A stretch of DNA of 14,317 nt from Dichotomicrobium sp046543175 (lineage in GTDB: Bacteria > Pseudomonadota > Alphaproteobacteria > Rhizobiales > Rhodomicrobiaceae): contig JBKGZY010000054.1 of the NCBI GenBank assembly GCA_046543175.1, positions 1 to 14,317 of the forward strand. Reading direction: 5' to 3'. Position numbers and translations under genes: made by a program. Each line of letters starts with the position of its first letter. Position 1 is the stretch's first letter. The notes under the pieces are model-generated. The model was not told where the DNA came from. It ran no database searches and worked only from the letters and a program-made list of their open reading frames with translations. Of this stretch, positions 7,120 to 14,169 are shown one piece after another.

Positions 7120-8052
7120 TCAGTTTATCTGGCCCATGACTGGTCCAATCGAGTAAAGCTCGTCCGGGCGCAGAATAATCGAGAAAAGCAGGCGCACCGC
7201 TACGCCCACCACCAGAATTGCCAGAAGTGCGCGCAACTGTTCTCCCCGCAGCTTCTGGCCCGTGGTTGCGCCGAACTGGCCGCCAAAGACACCGCCGATC
7301 ATCAGGAGCAGGGCGAGGAGGACATCAACCGTGTGGTTTTCTGCCGCATGCAGAATGGTGGCGAGCGCGGCGACAAAGATGATCTGAAACAGTGAGGTTC
7401 CGATGGCGACGTTGGTCGGCATGCGCAAGAGGTAAATCATCGCCGGCAGCATGATGAAGCCGCCGCCCACGCCCATGACGGACGCGAGCAGACCGACGAC
7501 GACCCCGAGCAGAACCGGCGGGATCGCACTGGTATAAAGCTTCGAACGCGGGAAACGCATCCTGAACGGCAGGCCGTGAATCCAGCCATGCCGGCCAGTG
7601 CGGCGCGACGCGCGCGGCTTCCCGCTGCGAGCCTTGCGAATCGCGTTCACGCTCTCGATGAGCATGAGAGTGCCGACCGCGCCGAGAAAGATCACGTACA
7701 GCAGCGCGATGATCAGCTCGATTTGTCCCGTTTCGCGCAAAAGCCGGACGAGCTGCACGCCGATCGCCGTGCCGAAACCGCCCCCGATGAGCAGCACCGT
7801 ACCCATCTTGACATCGACGTTGTTGCGCCGCCATTGGGCCAGGGCGCCGGATATCGAGGAGGCGACGAGCTGGTTGACGCCGGTTGCCGCGGCGACCGGC
7901 GCCGGGATGCCGGAAAAGATCAGCAGCGGCGTGATGAGAAAGCCGCCCCCTACACCGAACATGCCGGACAGAAAACCCACGGCCGCACCCATCCCGATCA
8001 TCGTCAGGATGTTCACTGACAGCTCCGCGATCGGCAGATAGATTTCGAACAT
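7120..8052 (-). CDS. TSUP (TauE/SafE, PF01925) family permease, copy 2
   Basis: This is a second TSUP permease, the same length (310 residues) as the copy ending at 5898. It aligns without gaps at about 247 of 310 identical positions, counted by eye. The glycine-rich repeats GMFGVGGGFLITPLL and SVMGVGGGFIMLPAM are both intact, so it appears functional. Differences cluster in the basic linker (residues 134-150), around residues 51-60, and in the last ten residues. Unlike copy 1, it has no PF09608 gene attached and no ATGAA-N6-TTCAT dyad in the 278 bp upstream, which it shares divergently with the DUF992 gene. Same-strand order (copy 2, gap, copy 1, PF09608) fits a tandem duplication followed by divergence in control or substrate. 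Confidence 0.88.
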   Translation of the reverse strand: MFEIYLPIAELSVNILTMIGMGAAVGFLSGMFGVGGGFLITPLLIFSGIPAPVAAATGVNQLVASSISGALAQWRRNNVDVKMGTVLLIGGGFGTAIGVQLVRLLRETGQIELIIALLYVIFLGAVGTLMLIESVNAIRKARSGKPRASRRTGRHGWIHGLPFRMRFPRSKLYTSAIPPVLLGVVVGLLASVMGVGGGFIMLPAMIYLLRMPTNVAIGTSLFQIIFVAALATILHAAENHTVDVLLALLLMIGGVFGGQFGATTGQKLRGEQLRALLAILVVGVAVRLLFSIILRPDELYSIGPVMGQIN

Positions 8053-8330
8053 GCCTCAGGGTGCCTGGCGTGGTGGAAGACGCGCGTGGTCAACCAAGTT
8101 TCTCGGACCATTGCTTTTTACGCCCATGTTTCTGCAGCGCAATATCGACGTGTGGAAACGGGGGCCGCGCCTGCGAAACCGGCCGGAAGGCGGATTTGAC
8201 GCGGCCGGGGTACGGTTCGCGTAAGCACCCCCACGATTTTTGCCACGCTCGGGCGATAGCGTGCGAAACGGAGAACCGGAACTGGAGCAGCCGCGATCCG
8301 GCTCGCGAACAAATGTCAGGGGGATGCACG

Positions 8331-8813
8331 ATGGGAATGCGATGGATGCTTGCGGTCCTGCTAACCGCGGTGATACTTGCGCCAACGATTACCGAGGCGC
8401 GCGACAGCAGCCGTGTCGAGATCGGCTCGCTCACCTGCCGCATAGACGGCGGGGCAAGCTATGTCTTCGGTTCCACGCGCCGCCTGAACTGCAAATACGA
8501 GTCTGCCCGGGGCGACCCGCCGGACTATTATGACGGCGAAATCGATCGCTTCGGCGTCGATCTCGGCGTAACCGGTGAGACGGTCATGGGCTGGGCGGTG
8601 TTTGCGCCGAGCCGCGGCGTAGGCGACCATGCGCTCGCGGGCACCTATCGCGGTGTGGCGGCGGATGCCTCGCTCGGTCTCGGGGGCGGCGCCAAGGTGC
8701 TGGTCGGCGGATCAGACAATGCCATCTCGCTGCAGCCGGTCAGCCTTCAGGGGCAGTCGGGCGCCAACCTCGCGCTCACGGTGGCGCGGCTGCGCTTGCG
8801 TCCCATGCGGTAA
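8331..8813 (+). CDS. DUF992 family secreted protein
   Basis: This is a small exported protein of unknown function, matching DUF992 (PF06186) of alphaproteobacteria. The 160 residues begin with a signal peptide (MGMRWMLAVLLTAVILAP, probable cleavage near TEA-RDSS). A glycine-rich beta-type domain follows, with the family pattern GSLTCRIDGGASYVFGSTRR and LNCKYES; its two cysteines could form a disulfide in the periplasm. I chose this ATG because AGGGGGA stands six bases upstream. An in-frame ATG six bases later is possible, and the open frame further upstream lacks a ribosome-binding site and would bury the signal peptide. It is divergent from TSUP copy 2. argC follows 68 bp downstream on the same strand, so co-transcription is possible but not shown. 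Confidence 0.78.
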   Translation: MGMRWMLAVLLTAVILAPTITEARDSSRVEIGSLTCRIDGGASYVFGSTRRLNCKYESARGDPPDYYDGEIDRFGVDLGVTGETVMGWAVFAPSRGVGDHALAGTYRGVAADASLGLGGGAKVLVGGSDNAISLQPVSLQGQSGANLALTVARLRLRPMR

Positions 8814-8881
8814 GCGGGAAGGCTGCGTCACTTCATCGCGGCGTGCGCGACTGCGCGCGACGCGGAACAACGGAAGACGGC

Positions 8882-9922
8882 ATGACGAAATTTCGCATCG
8901 GCGTGATCGGCGCGTCGGGTTACACCGGCGCGGATCTCATTCGCCTCGCCGCCGCGCATCCGGAAATCGAGATCGCGGCGCTGAGCGGCGCCGCCCATGC
9001 GGGCCAGGCGCTCGAAGACGTGTTCCCGCATCTCGGCCGCGTGGATGCGCCCGCGCTGACCCGCGCGGAAGAGACGGATTGGCGCGGTTGCGACGCGGTG
9101 TTCAGCGGGCTGCCACACGGCGCCGCGCAGGACATCATCAAGACGTTGCCGGAGGGCCTGCGGGTCATTGACATGTCGGCGGATTTCCGGCTGCGGGACG
9201 CGGCGGTTTACGAGCAGTGGTACGGACGCTCGCACGATGCGCCGGAGCGGCTTGCAGAAGCGGTTTATGGCCTCACCGAGATCTACGGGGAAGAGATCGC
9301 CGGGGCGCGCCTGGTGGCCTGCCCGGGCTGCTACCCGACGGCGGTGCTGTTGTCGCTGCTGCCGCTTGTCACCGACGGGCTGATCGAGAGCGACGACATC
9401 GTCATCGACGCGAAGTCCGGCGTGTCGGGCGCCGGACGCTCGCTGAAGCAGAACACCCTGTTCGCCGAAGCGGGGGAGGGGCTTTCGCCTTACGGTGTCG
9501 GCACGCATCGCCACGGTCCCGAGATCGACCAGGAGATCAGCCGCGCGGCGGGCCAGCCGGTCGTGACGAGCTTCACGCCGCATCTGGTGCCCATGAGCCG
9601 CGGCGAACTGGTGACATGCCATGTGCGGCTTGCGGGTCAGGCGACGGCCGGCGATCTGCGCGCCAGCCTCGGGCGGCGCTACCGGGACACGGCGTTCGCC
9701 CATCTGCTGGCGGAGGGGCGCGTTCCCGCCACCCAGCATGTGCGCGGCTCGAACCATTTCGTCGTCAATGTCTTCGCGGACCGGCTTGCCGGCAGGGCGA
9801 CCGTGATCGGCGCGCTGGACAACCTGGTGAAAGGCTCGGCGGGGCAGGCGTTGCAGAATTTCAACCTGATGTTCGGCCTGCCGGAGACGATGGGCCTCGA
9901 GCAGCAGCCGCTCTTTCCATAA
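8882..9922 (+). CDS. argC: N-acetyl-gamma-glutamyl-phosphate reductase
   Basis: ArgC catalyses NADPH-dependent reduction of N-acetylglutamyl phosphate to the semialdehyde, the third step of arginine biosynthesis, in the cytoplasm. The 346 residues have the N-terminal dinucleotide fold with IGVIGASGYTGADLIRL (about residues 6-22). The catalytic cysteine is Cys150 in ACPGCYPTAVLLSLLPL. The dimerization and substrate part contains DAKSGVSGAGR, HRHGPEI and the C-terminal DNLVKGSAGQALQNFN. The length fits the long ArgC type. The start gives MTKFRIGVIG, right before the Rossmann fold, with GGAAGA upstream. In many alphaproteobacteria argC follows rpsI; here it follows a DUF992 gene. Its stop codon merges with the A-tract of the terminator of the opposing FAS1 gene. 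Confidence 0.96.
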   Translation: MTKFRIGVIGASGYTGADLIRLAAAHPEIEIAALSGAAHAGQALEDVFPHLGRVDAPALTRAEETDWRGCDAVFSGLPHGAAQDIIKTLPEGLRVIDMSADFRLRDAAVYEQWYGRSHDAPERLAEAVYGLTEIYGEEIAGARLVACPGCYPTAVLLSLLPLVTDGLIESDDIVIDAKSGVSGAGRSLKQNTLFAEAGEGLSPYGVGTHRHGPEIDQEISRAAGQPVVTSFTPHLVPMSRGELVTCHVRLAGQATAGDLRASLGRRYRDTAFAHLLAEGRVPATQHVRGSNHFVVNVFADRLAGRATVIGALDNLVKGSAGQALQNFNLMFGLPETMGLEQQPLFP

Positions 9923-9951
9923 AAAAAGGCGGCGCCATTGTGGGCGCCGCC
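9921..9951 (-). terminator. Intrinsic terminator of the FAS1 gene
   Basis: Read on the minus strand, GGCGGCGCC, a six-base loop and GGCGCCGCC form a perfect 9-bp GC stem followed by seven T. It lies 25 bp after the FAS1 stop. On the plus strand no T-run follows the stem, so it serves the minus strand; it begins at the argC stop codon. Confidence 0.9.
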
Positions 9952-9975
9952 CGCGCTTCGGATGTGTCCGGCGGC

Positions 9976-10479
9976 TTAGCTGCCGGTACCCGGCATCACG
10001 ACGGTGTCGATCACGTGGATCACGCCGTTCGAGGCCTCGATGTCGGCCTCCACGACTTTCGCGTCATCGACCTTCACGCCGTTCGTGGCGTCGATCGACA
10101 GCTCGCTGCCTTCCACGGTTTCGGCCTCAACCGTCTTGCCCGCGATATCCGAGGACATGACCTTGCCCGGGACCACGTGATAGGTAAGGATCGCGGTCAG
10201 CTTCTCCTTGTTCTCCGGCTTGACCAGGTCTTCGACCGTGCCCTCAGGCAGCTTGGCGAAGGCGTCGTCGTTCGGCGCGAAGACGGTGAACGGGCCGTCG
10301 CCCTTCAGCGTTTCGACGAGTCCGGCGGCCTCGACAGCCGTCACAAGCGTTTCGAACTGGCCGGCCGCGGCTGCGGTATCGACGATGTCCTTTTTCGCCA
10401 TGCCGTCGCCTGCATATGCCGCGGGAGCGGCGATAAGGGCGAGCGAGACGGCGAGTGCGAGACTGCGTAGCATCGACAT
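9976..10479 (-). CDS. Secreted single-domain fasciclin (FAS1) protein
   Basis: This is an exported protein with one FAS1 domain, a fold used in adhesion and in some stress-related secreted proteins; its specific role is unknown. The 167 residues begin with a signal peptide (MSMLRSLALAVSLALIAAP, probable cleavage at AYA-GDG). FAS1 motifs follow in order: DIVDTAAAAGQFETLVTAVE, the H1-like FTVFAPNDDAFAKLP, TYHVVPGKV, and the H2-like GVIHVIDTVVMP at the C-terminus. There are no cysteines and no membrane helix after the signal. The start is fixed by GAGGAG six bases upstream of this ATG; an ATG 39 bases earlier would add a non-signal extension. It is monocistronic, with its own terminator abutting argC. 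A perfect 11-bp inverted repeat lies 63-88 bp upstream of the start. Confidence 0.87.
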   Translation of the reverse strand: MSMLRSLALAVSLALIAAPAAYAGDGMAKKDIVDTAAAAGQFETLVTAVEAAGLVETLKGDGPFTVFAPNDDAFAKLPEGTVEDLVKPENKEKLTAILTYHVVPGKVMSSDIAGKTVEAETVEGSELSIDATNGVKVDDAKVVEADIEASNGVIHVIDTVVMPGTGS

Positions 10480-10541
10480 GATATTCTCCTCGTTTTGAGA
10501 CTTCACAAGAATTTCCACATCGGCACATCTTCACCGTTACG

Positions 10542-10567
10542 CTTCATGTTTTCGAAAAAACATGAAG
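10542..10567. promoter_or_regulatory. Perfect 11-bp inverted repeat upstream of FAS1
   Basis: The arms CTTCATGTTTT (10542-10552) and AAAACATGAAG (10557-10567) flank the tetraloop CGAA. No T-run follows on either strand, so it is not a standard intrinsic terminator. It could be an operator or a hairpin in the FAS1 5' untranslated region, depending on where that transcript starts. Confidence 0.5.
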
Positions 10568-10738
10568 AGAGCGTTAGTAAATACCTCGTAAACGTTGCAG
10601 TTCTGTGCAGTGATGTGGCTCTTTAACGCCACTCGACTTGATAAAGATCACTCGGTCGGGCGGGAAGTCTGCGCATAGGGATCACGATTTCGTGAAGGCT
10701 GGGTGATCCGTCCAGCCCGCCGATTCGATGTGGATCTA

Positions 10739-10767
10739 TGATCCGCGGTCGACTGTCGGGCGTAAGG
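10739..10767 (+). promoter_or_regulatory. RpoE/ChrR-type ECF sigma factor promoter
   Basis: TGATCC (10739-10744) is followed after 18 bases by TAAGG (10763-10767), within CGTAAGG. This closely resembles the promoter known for the singlet-oxygen sigma factor RpoE of Rhodobacter sphaeroides, which has TGATCC at -35 and a TAAGA-like -10. Transcription would start near 10773, giving a leader of about 28 bases before the ATG at 10801. The sigma and anti-sigma genes are not in this window. Confidence 0.68.
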
Positions 10768-10800
10768 TTTGTCGAACAGTCTTTATCCCCGCGAGAGAGA

Positions 10801-12132
10801 ATGAGTTACCCCCTGCTACGGATCGGCGTGATCGGGGCCGGTGTGTCCGGCCTGTCGGCTGCATGGCTGCTGGCCAGTCGGCACCGCGTGACGCTGTTCG
10901 AGCGCGAAGGCCGCCCGGGTGGTCACTGCCACACGGTCACGGTCGATGCGCCCGAGGGACCACGCGCCGTCGATACCGGCTTCATCGTCTATAACACGCG
11001 CAGCTATCCCAATCTGATGGCCTGGTTCGACCATCTTGGCGTGCCATCCGCGCGCACGCGCATGTCCTTCGGCGTGTCCCTGAATGGCGGGCGCATCGAA
11101 TATTCCAGCAACGCGCCGTTCGGCCTGCTCGGCAACACCCGGAACATGTTGCGCGGCACGCACTGGCAAATGCTGCACGATGTGACCCGGTTCTTTCGCG
11201 TCGCGCGCCACGACCTGGCGGCGCAATCGCTCGGCGACATCCCGCTGGGCGCCTATCTCGCCCGGCGTGGCTTCGGGCACGGTTTCGTCGATCACCACAT
11301 CCTGCCGATGGCCTGCGCGATCTGGTCGACACCAGAGGCGCATGTGCTGGATTTCCCGGCGGCGGCCTTCATCCGGTTTTTCGCCAATCACGGGCTGCTG
11401 CAAGCCTTCGGGCGGCCCGAATGGCGGACGGTGACGGGTGGCAGCCGGCGGTATGTCGATACGGTGCTCGCCGATTTTCGCGGCGAGTTGCGGCTGAACG
11501 CGCCGGTCAGGCGTGTGGCCCGCACGGCGGGAGGCGTCAGCGTCGAGGACACGCATGGCCGGCGCCACGACTTCGATCATGTCGTCATCGGGGCGCATGC
11601 GGACGATGCGCTCGCCATGCTGGGCGATGCCGACGAAGAGGAGCGCCGACTGCTCGGGGCTTTCCGGTATGCGGATAATACCGCCGTTCTGCACACCGAC
11701 CGGGCCATGATGCCGCGCCGGCGGCGTTTCTGGGCGAGCTGGAATTATATCTCGTCCGGAGACCGCGACGAACGGGCGCTGTGCGTGAGTTACTGGATGA
11801 ACAGCCTTCAGCCGCTGCAAACACGGCAGGATTATTTCGTTACGCTGAACCCGGCGGGCACGATCTCCGACGACGCGCGACTGGCGACGATATCCTACAA
11901 GCACCCCATGTTCGATAGCGCCGCGATGGCGGTCCAGCCCCGGCTCTGGTCGCTCCAGGGCCGCCGGCGCGTATGGTTCTGCGGCAGCTATTTCGGCTAC
12001 GGATTCCATGAGGACGGGCTCCAGAGCGGCTTGGCCGTGGCCGAGCAGCTTGGCGGTATCCGCCGGCCGTGGCGCCTGAAGAACCCGTCGGACCGGCTGA
12101 GCCTGCCGCGCAAGGAGGAGGCAGCCGCATGA
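10801..12132 (+). CDS. FAD-dependent amine-oxidase-like protein of the CFA/DUF1365 operon
   Basis: This is a flavoprotein of the NAD(P)-binding/amine oxidase superfamily that habitually precedes DUF1365 and cyclopropane-synthase-like genes. The 443 residues begin with a dinucleotide-binding fold, VIGAGVSGLSAAWLL (Gly12, Gly14, Gly17), ending the second strand in LFEREGRPGGHCHTV. The C-terminal FAD-contact motif is FCGSYFGYGFHEDGLQSGLAVAEQ. In Rhodobacter sphaeroides, a gene of the RpoE-controlled lipid cluster encodes the desaturase UfaD for furan fatty acids; I cannot say whether this is its orthologue. I start at this ATG, since the earlier in-frame ATG at 10738 overlaps the predicted promoter -35. 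The C-terminal stop overlaps the DUF1365 start. The likely substrate is a membrane phospholipid acyl chain (inference). Confidence 0.85.
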   Translation: MSYPLLRIGVIGAGVSGLSAAWLLASRHRVTLFEREGRPGGHCHTVTVDAPEGPRAVDTGFIVYNTRSYPNLMAWFDHLGVPSARTRMSFGVSLNGGRIEYSSNAPFGLLGNTRNMLRGTHWQMLHDVTRFFRVARHDLAAQSLGDIPLGAYLARRGFGHGFVDHHILPMACAIWSTPEAHVLDFPAAAFIRFFANHGLLQAFGRPEWRTVTGGSRRYVDTVLADFRGELRLNAPVRRVARTAGGVSVEDTHGRRHDFDHVVIGAHADDALAMLGDADEEERRLLGAFRYADNTAVLHTDRAMMPRRRRFWASWNYISSGDRDERALCVSYWMNSLQPLQTRQDYFVTLNPAGTISDDARLATISYKHPMFDSAAMAVQPRLWSLQGRRRVWFCGSYFGYGFHEDGLQSGLAVAEQLGGIRRPWRLKNPSDRLSLPRKEEAAA

Positions 12133-12956
12133 GCATGCCGGACGCAGCGGCGATCTATCGCGGCGAGGTCGTGCACGAACGACGGCGCCCAAAGCGGCAC
12201 AAGCTGCGCTACCACGTGTTCTCGCTGCTGGTCGATCTCGACCGCCTCGACGAGCTGGACCGGCGGCTGCGCCTGTTTTCACACAACCGTTTCAACCTGT
12301 TTAGCTTTCACAATCGCGATCATGGTCCCGGCGACAGAAGCGATCTTGCCGCGCATATCCGTAAGCTGCTGGCGCAGGCGGGACTGACGGCGTTCGGGGA
12401 CCGTATCCTGCTTTTGAGTTATCCGCGCGTGCTGGGCTACGTCTTCAACCCGCTCAGCGTGTATTTCTGTTACGACGGATCGGGAAAGCTCGGCGCGATC
12501 GCCTACGAGGTCAGCAACACCTTTCGCGAACGCAAGACCTACCTGATCGCCGCGGGAAGCGAAGCTGACGGCCGGAACGTTTACCAGACATGTCTCAAGA
12601 GCTTTTACGTCTCGCCCTTCAATACGTCGCGGGGGACATACAGCTTTCATATCGAGCCGCCGGCCGCCCGCGTCGTGGTTGGCGTCGCGTTGCGCGATGA
12701 GGAGGGGCCGCTGATGCGCGCGCATTTCGCCGGTGTGGGCGAGGCGATAAGCGACGCCGCCTTAACGAAACTCGCCATACGGTATCCGTTCATGACGCTG
12801 AAAGTGATCGGGGGCATCCATGTCGAAGCGTTCCGGCTCTGGCGCAAGGGCGTCCCGCTGGTACGCCGGCCGGCCGCGCCCGGCTACTCGGTCGATTTCA
12901 TCGCTCCCGCCGCCGCCCGTGCTGAACCGCTCCTGCCAACGAATGCCGCAGAATAG
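12129..12956 (+). CDS. DUF1365 family protein
   Basis: This protein has no established function; the family is found almost always between a flavin oxidase and a cyclopropane-fatty-acid-synthase-like methyltransferase. The 275 residues show family blocks: YRGEVVHERRRPKRHKLRYHVF near the N-terminus (residues 10-31), the signature LLLSYPRVLGYVFNPLSVYF in the middle, then YEVSNTFRERKTYLI and KSFYVSPFNTSRGTYSFHI. The start ATG overlaps the TGA of the preceding gene (ATGA) and follows a strong AAGGAGG at 12112-12118, so it is translationally coupled. An ATG six bases later is less well spaced. No signal peptide or clear membrane helix is visible. A role in modifying phospholipid acyl chains is inferred from position only. 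Confidence 0.88.
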   Translation: MSMPDAAAIYRGEVVHERRRPKRHKLRYHVFSLLVDLDRLDELDRRLRLFSHNRFNLFSFHNRDHGPGDRSDLAAHIRKLLAQAGLTAFGDRILLLSYPRVLGYVFNPLSVYFCYDGSGKLGAIAYEVSNTFRERKTYLIAAGSEADGRNVYQTCLKSFYVSPFNTSRGTYSFHIEPPAARVVVGVALRDEEGPLMRAHFAGVGEAISDAALTKLAIRYPFMTLKVIGGIHVEAFRLWRKGVPLVRRPAAPGYSVDFIAPAAARAEPLLPTNAAE

Positions 12957-14169
12957 CCGAAACGCTACTGTTCCCGCCTCCCGCGAACCGCTCACCTCGC
13001 GCATTGTCTTCGCAGTCTGCGGGCGCGCGCTCAAGGGTGTGGAGCGCGGCAGCATCGAACTCATCCTGCCCTGCGGGAGCCGACGGGTATTCGGTGACGG
13101 AAGGGGCGGTGTGCACGCCGGTATACGGCTGCGCAATTTCGGCGTGTTCTGGAAATCGCTGCGCCGGGGGACGGTCGGCTTTGGCGAGAGCTATGTGGAC
13201 GGCGATTTCGAAACCCCGAACCTCGCCAATGTGTTTCGCTTCTTTCTCGATAACAAGCCGGATTTGAAGCGGGCCGGCCGTGGCTGGTTCAGGGTCCGCC
13301 GGCGCGACAAGACGTTTCACCGGGACCGGCGCAACAGCGTCCGGGGCGCGAAACGCAACATCACCCACCATTACGACCTTGGCAACGCGTTCTACCGGCA
13401 CTGGCTCGACGAAACCATGACCTATTCCAGCGCCTATTTCACCTCGGCCGACCAGAGCCTGGCCGATGCGCAACGCGCGAAGTACGACAGGGTGCTGGAA
13501 GCGCTGGGCGACAGCGCACAGGGCCGGCTGCTGGAGATCGGCTGCGGCTGGGGCGGTTTCGCCGAACGCGCCGGGCGCCACGGCGCGCAGGTCGACGGGA
13601 TTACCATTTCGGACGCCCAATTCGCCTATGCCCGCGAGCGCATGGATGCGGCGGGGCTGTCGAATATCTGCCGGATCGAGGAAAAGGACTACCGCCACAC
13701 GACGGGAGAATATGACGGCGTTGTCTCCATCGAGATGATCGAGGCAGTCGGCGAAGACCACTGGCCGCACTACTTTCAGACGCTTTACGACCGCCTGCGC
13801 CGCGGCGGACACGCGGTGGTCCAGTGCATCACCATCGCCGAGGATTTCTACGAGACCTATCGTCGGCAGGTGGACTTCATCCAGCGCTACATCTTCCCCG
13901 GCGGCATGCTGCCGGCCGCGTCGATCATCGGCCGCGAGGCACGCCGCGCCGGCCTGGAACTAGATCGCGTGGAGACCTTCGGCCAGAGTTACGCGCGCAC
14001 CCTGTGGACCTGGCGCGACAACTTTCATGCACGCTGGCCGTCGATCCGGGCGCTGGGCTTCGACGAGCGCTTCCAGCGGCTATGGGATTATTACCTGACC
14101 TATTGCGCGGTCGGGTTCGAGCGCGGTACGATCGACGTCGGCATCTACCGGCTGACCAAGCCAGCCTAA
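12943..14169 (+). CDS. Cyclopropane-fatty-acyl-phospholipid synthase family SAM methyltransferase
   Basis: This enzyme transfers a methyl or methylene group from S-adenosylmethionine to unsaturated acyl chains of membrane phospholipids. The 408 residues carry an N-terminal lipid-binding region, ITHHYDLGNAFYRHWLDETM before the SAM domain, the SAM motif LLEIGCGWGGF at about residues 196-206, Glu267 in IEMIEAVGED, and Cys388 in the C-terminal YYLTYCAVGFERGTIDVG. The histidine used for bicarbonate binding in Escherichia coli Cfa (HTIG) appears absent: the local sequence is VVQCITIAED around Cys295. This may indicate a methylating rather than cyclopropanating member, as in UfaM of Rhodobacter sphaeroides. 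The chosen ATG gives MPQNSRNATV and overlaps the DUF1365 end by 14 bases; its ribosome-binding site is weak, but earlier starts lie deep inside DUF1365. The stop overlaps that of the convergent gene. Confidence 0.87.
   Translation: MPQNSRNATVPASREPLTSRIVFAVCGRALKGVERGSIELILPCGSRRVFGDGRGGVHAGIRLRNFGVFWKSLRRGTVGFGESYVDGDFETPNLANVFRFFLDNKPDLKRAGRGWFRVRRRDKTFHRDRRNSVRGAKRNITHHYDLGNAFYRHWLDETMTYSSAYFTSADQSLADAQRAKYDRVLEALGDSAQGRLLEIGCGWGGFAERAGRHGAQVDGITISDAQFAYARERMDAAGLSNICRIEEKDYRHTTGEYDGVVSIEMIEAVGEDHWPHYFQTLYDRLRRGGHAVVQCITIAEDFYETYRRQVDFIQRYIFPGGMLPAASIIGREARRAGLELDRVETFGQSYARTLWTWRDNFHARWPSIRALGFDERFQRLWDYYLTYCAVGFERGTIDVGIYRLTKPA

Larger units (their letters stand above)
10480..10800. other. 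Divergent intergenic region between FAS1 and the lipid-modification operon
   Basis: This 321-bp region has no gene that I can support. It contains the FAS1 ribosome-binding site (10486-10491), the inverted repeat at 10542-10567, a comparatively AT-rich middle, and the ECF-type promoter at 10739-10767. TGATC-type hexamers are frequent: plus strand at 10704 and 10739, minus strand ending at 10679 and 10645. Only the one at 10739 has a well-spaced -10 partner. Confidence 0.6.

Noticed and set aside
10679..10684. Minus-strand TGATCC as an ECF promoter for FAS1
   Set aside because: The correctly spaced position reads CCCGA, with no match to the -10 element.
10704..10732. First TGATCC as an additional ECF promoter
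   Set aside because: At 18 bases spacing the sequence is ATGTG, not a TAAGA-like -10.
10738..10800. Earlier ATG at 10738 for the flavoprotein
   Set aside because: It overlaps the predicted promoter -35 and lies upstream of the expected transcript start. The family begins just before the Rossmann fold, as with the ATG at 10801.
10816..12282. Long minus-strand open frame opposite the flavoprotein gene (488 codons)
   Set aside because: The plus strand has clear FAD motifs; the minus translation shows no recognizable motif and low-complexity Arg/Ala content.
12820..12942. Earlier start for the CFA-like methyltransferase inside DUF1365
   Set aside because: The extension (SKRSGSGARASRWYAG and onward) is an alternate-frame reading of DUF1365 and has no counterpart in the family.
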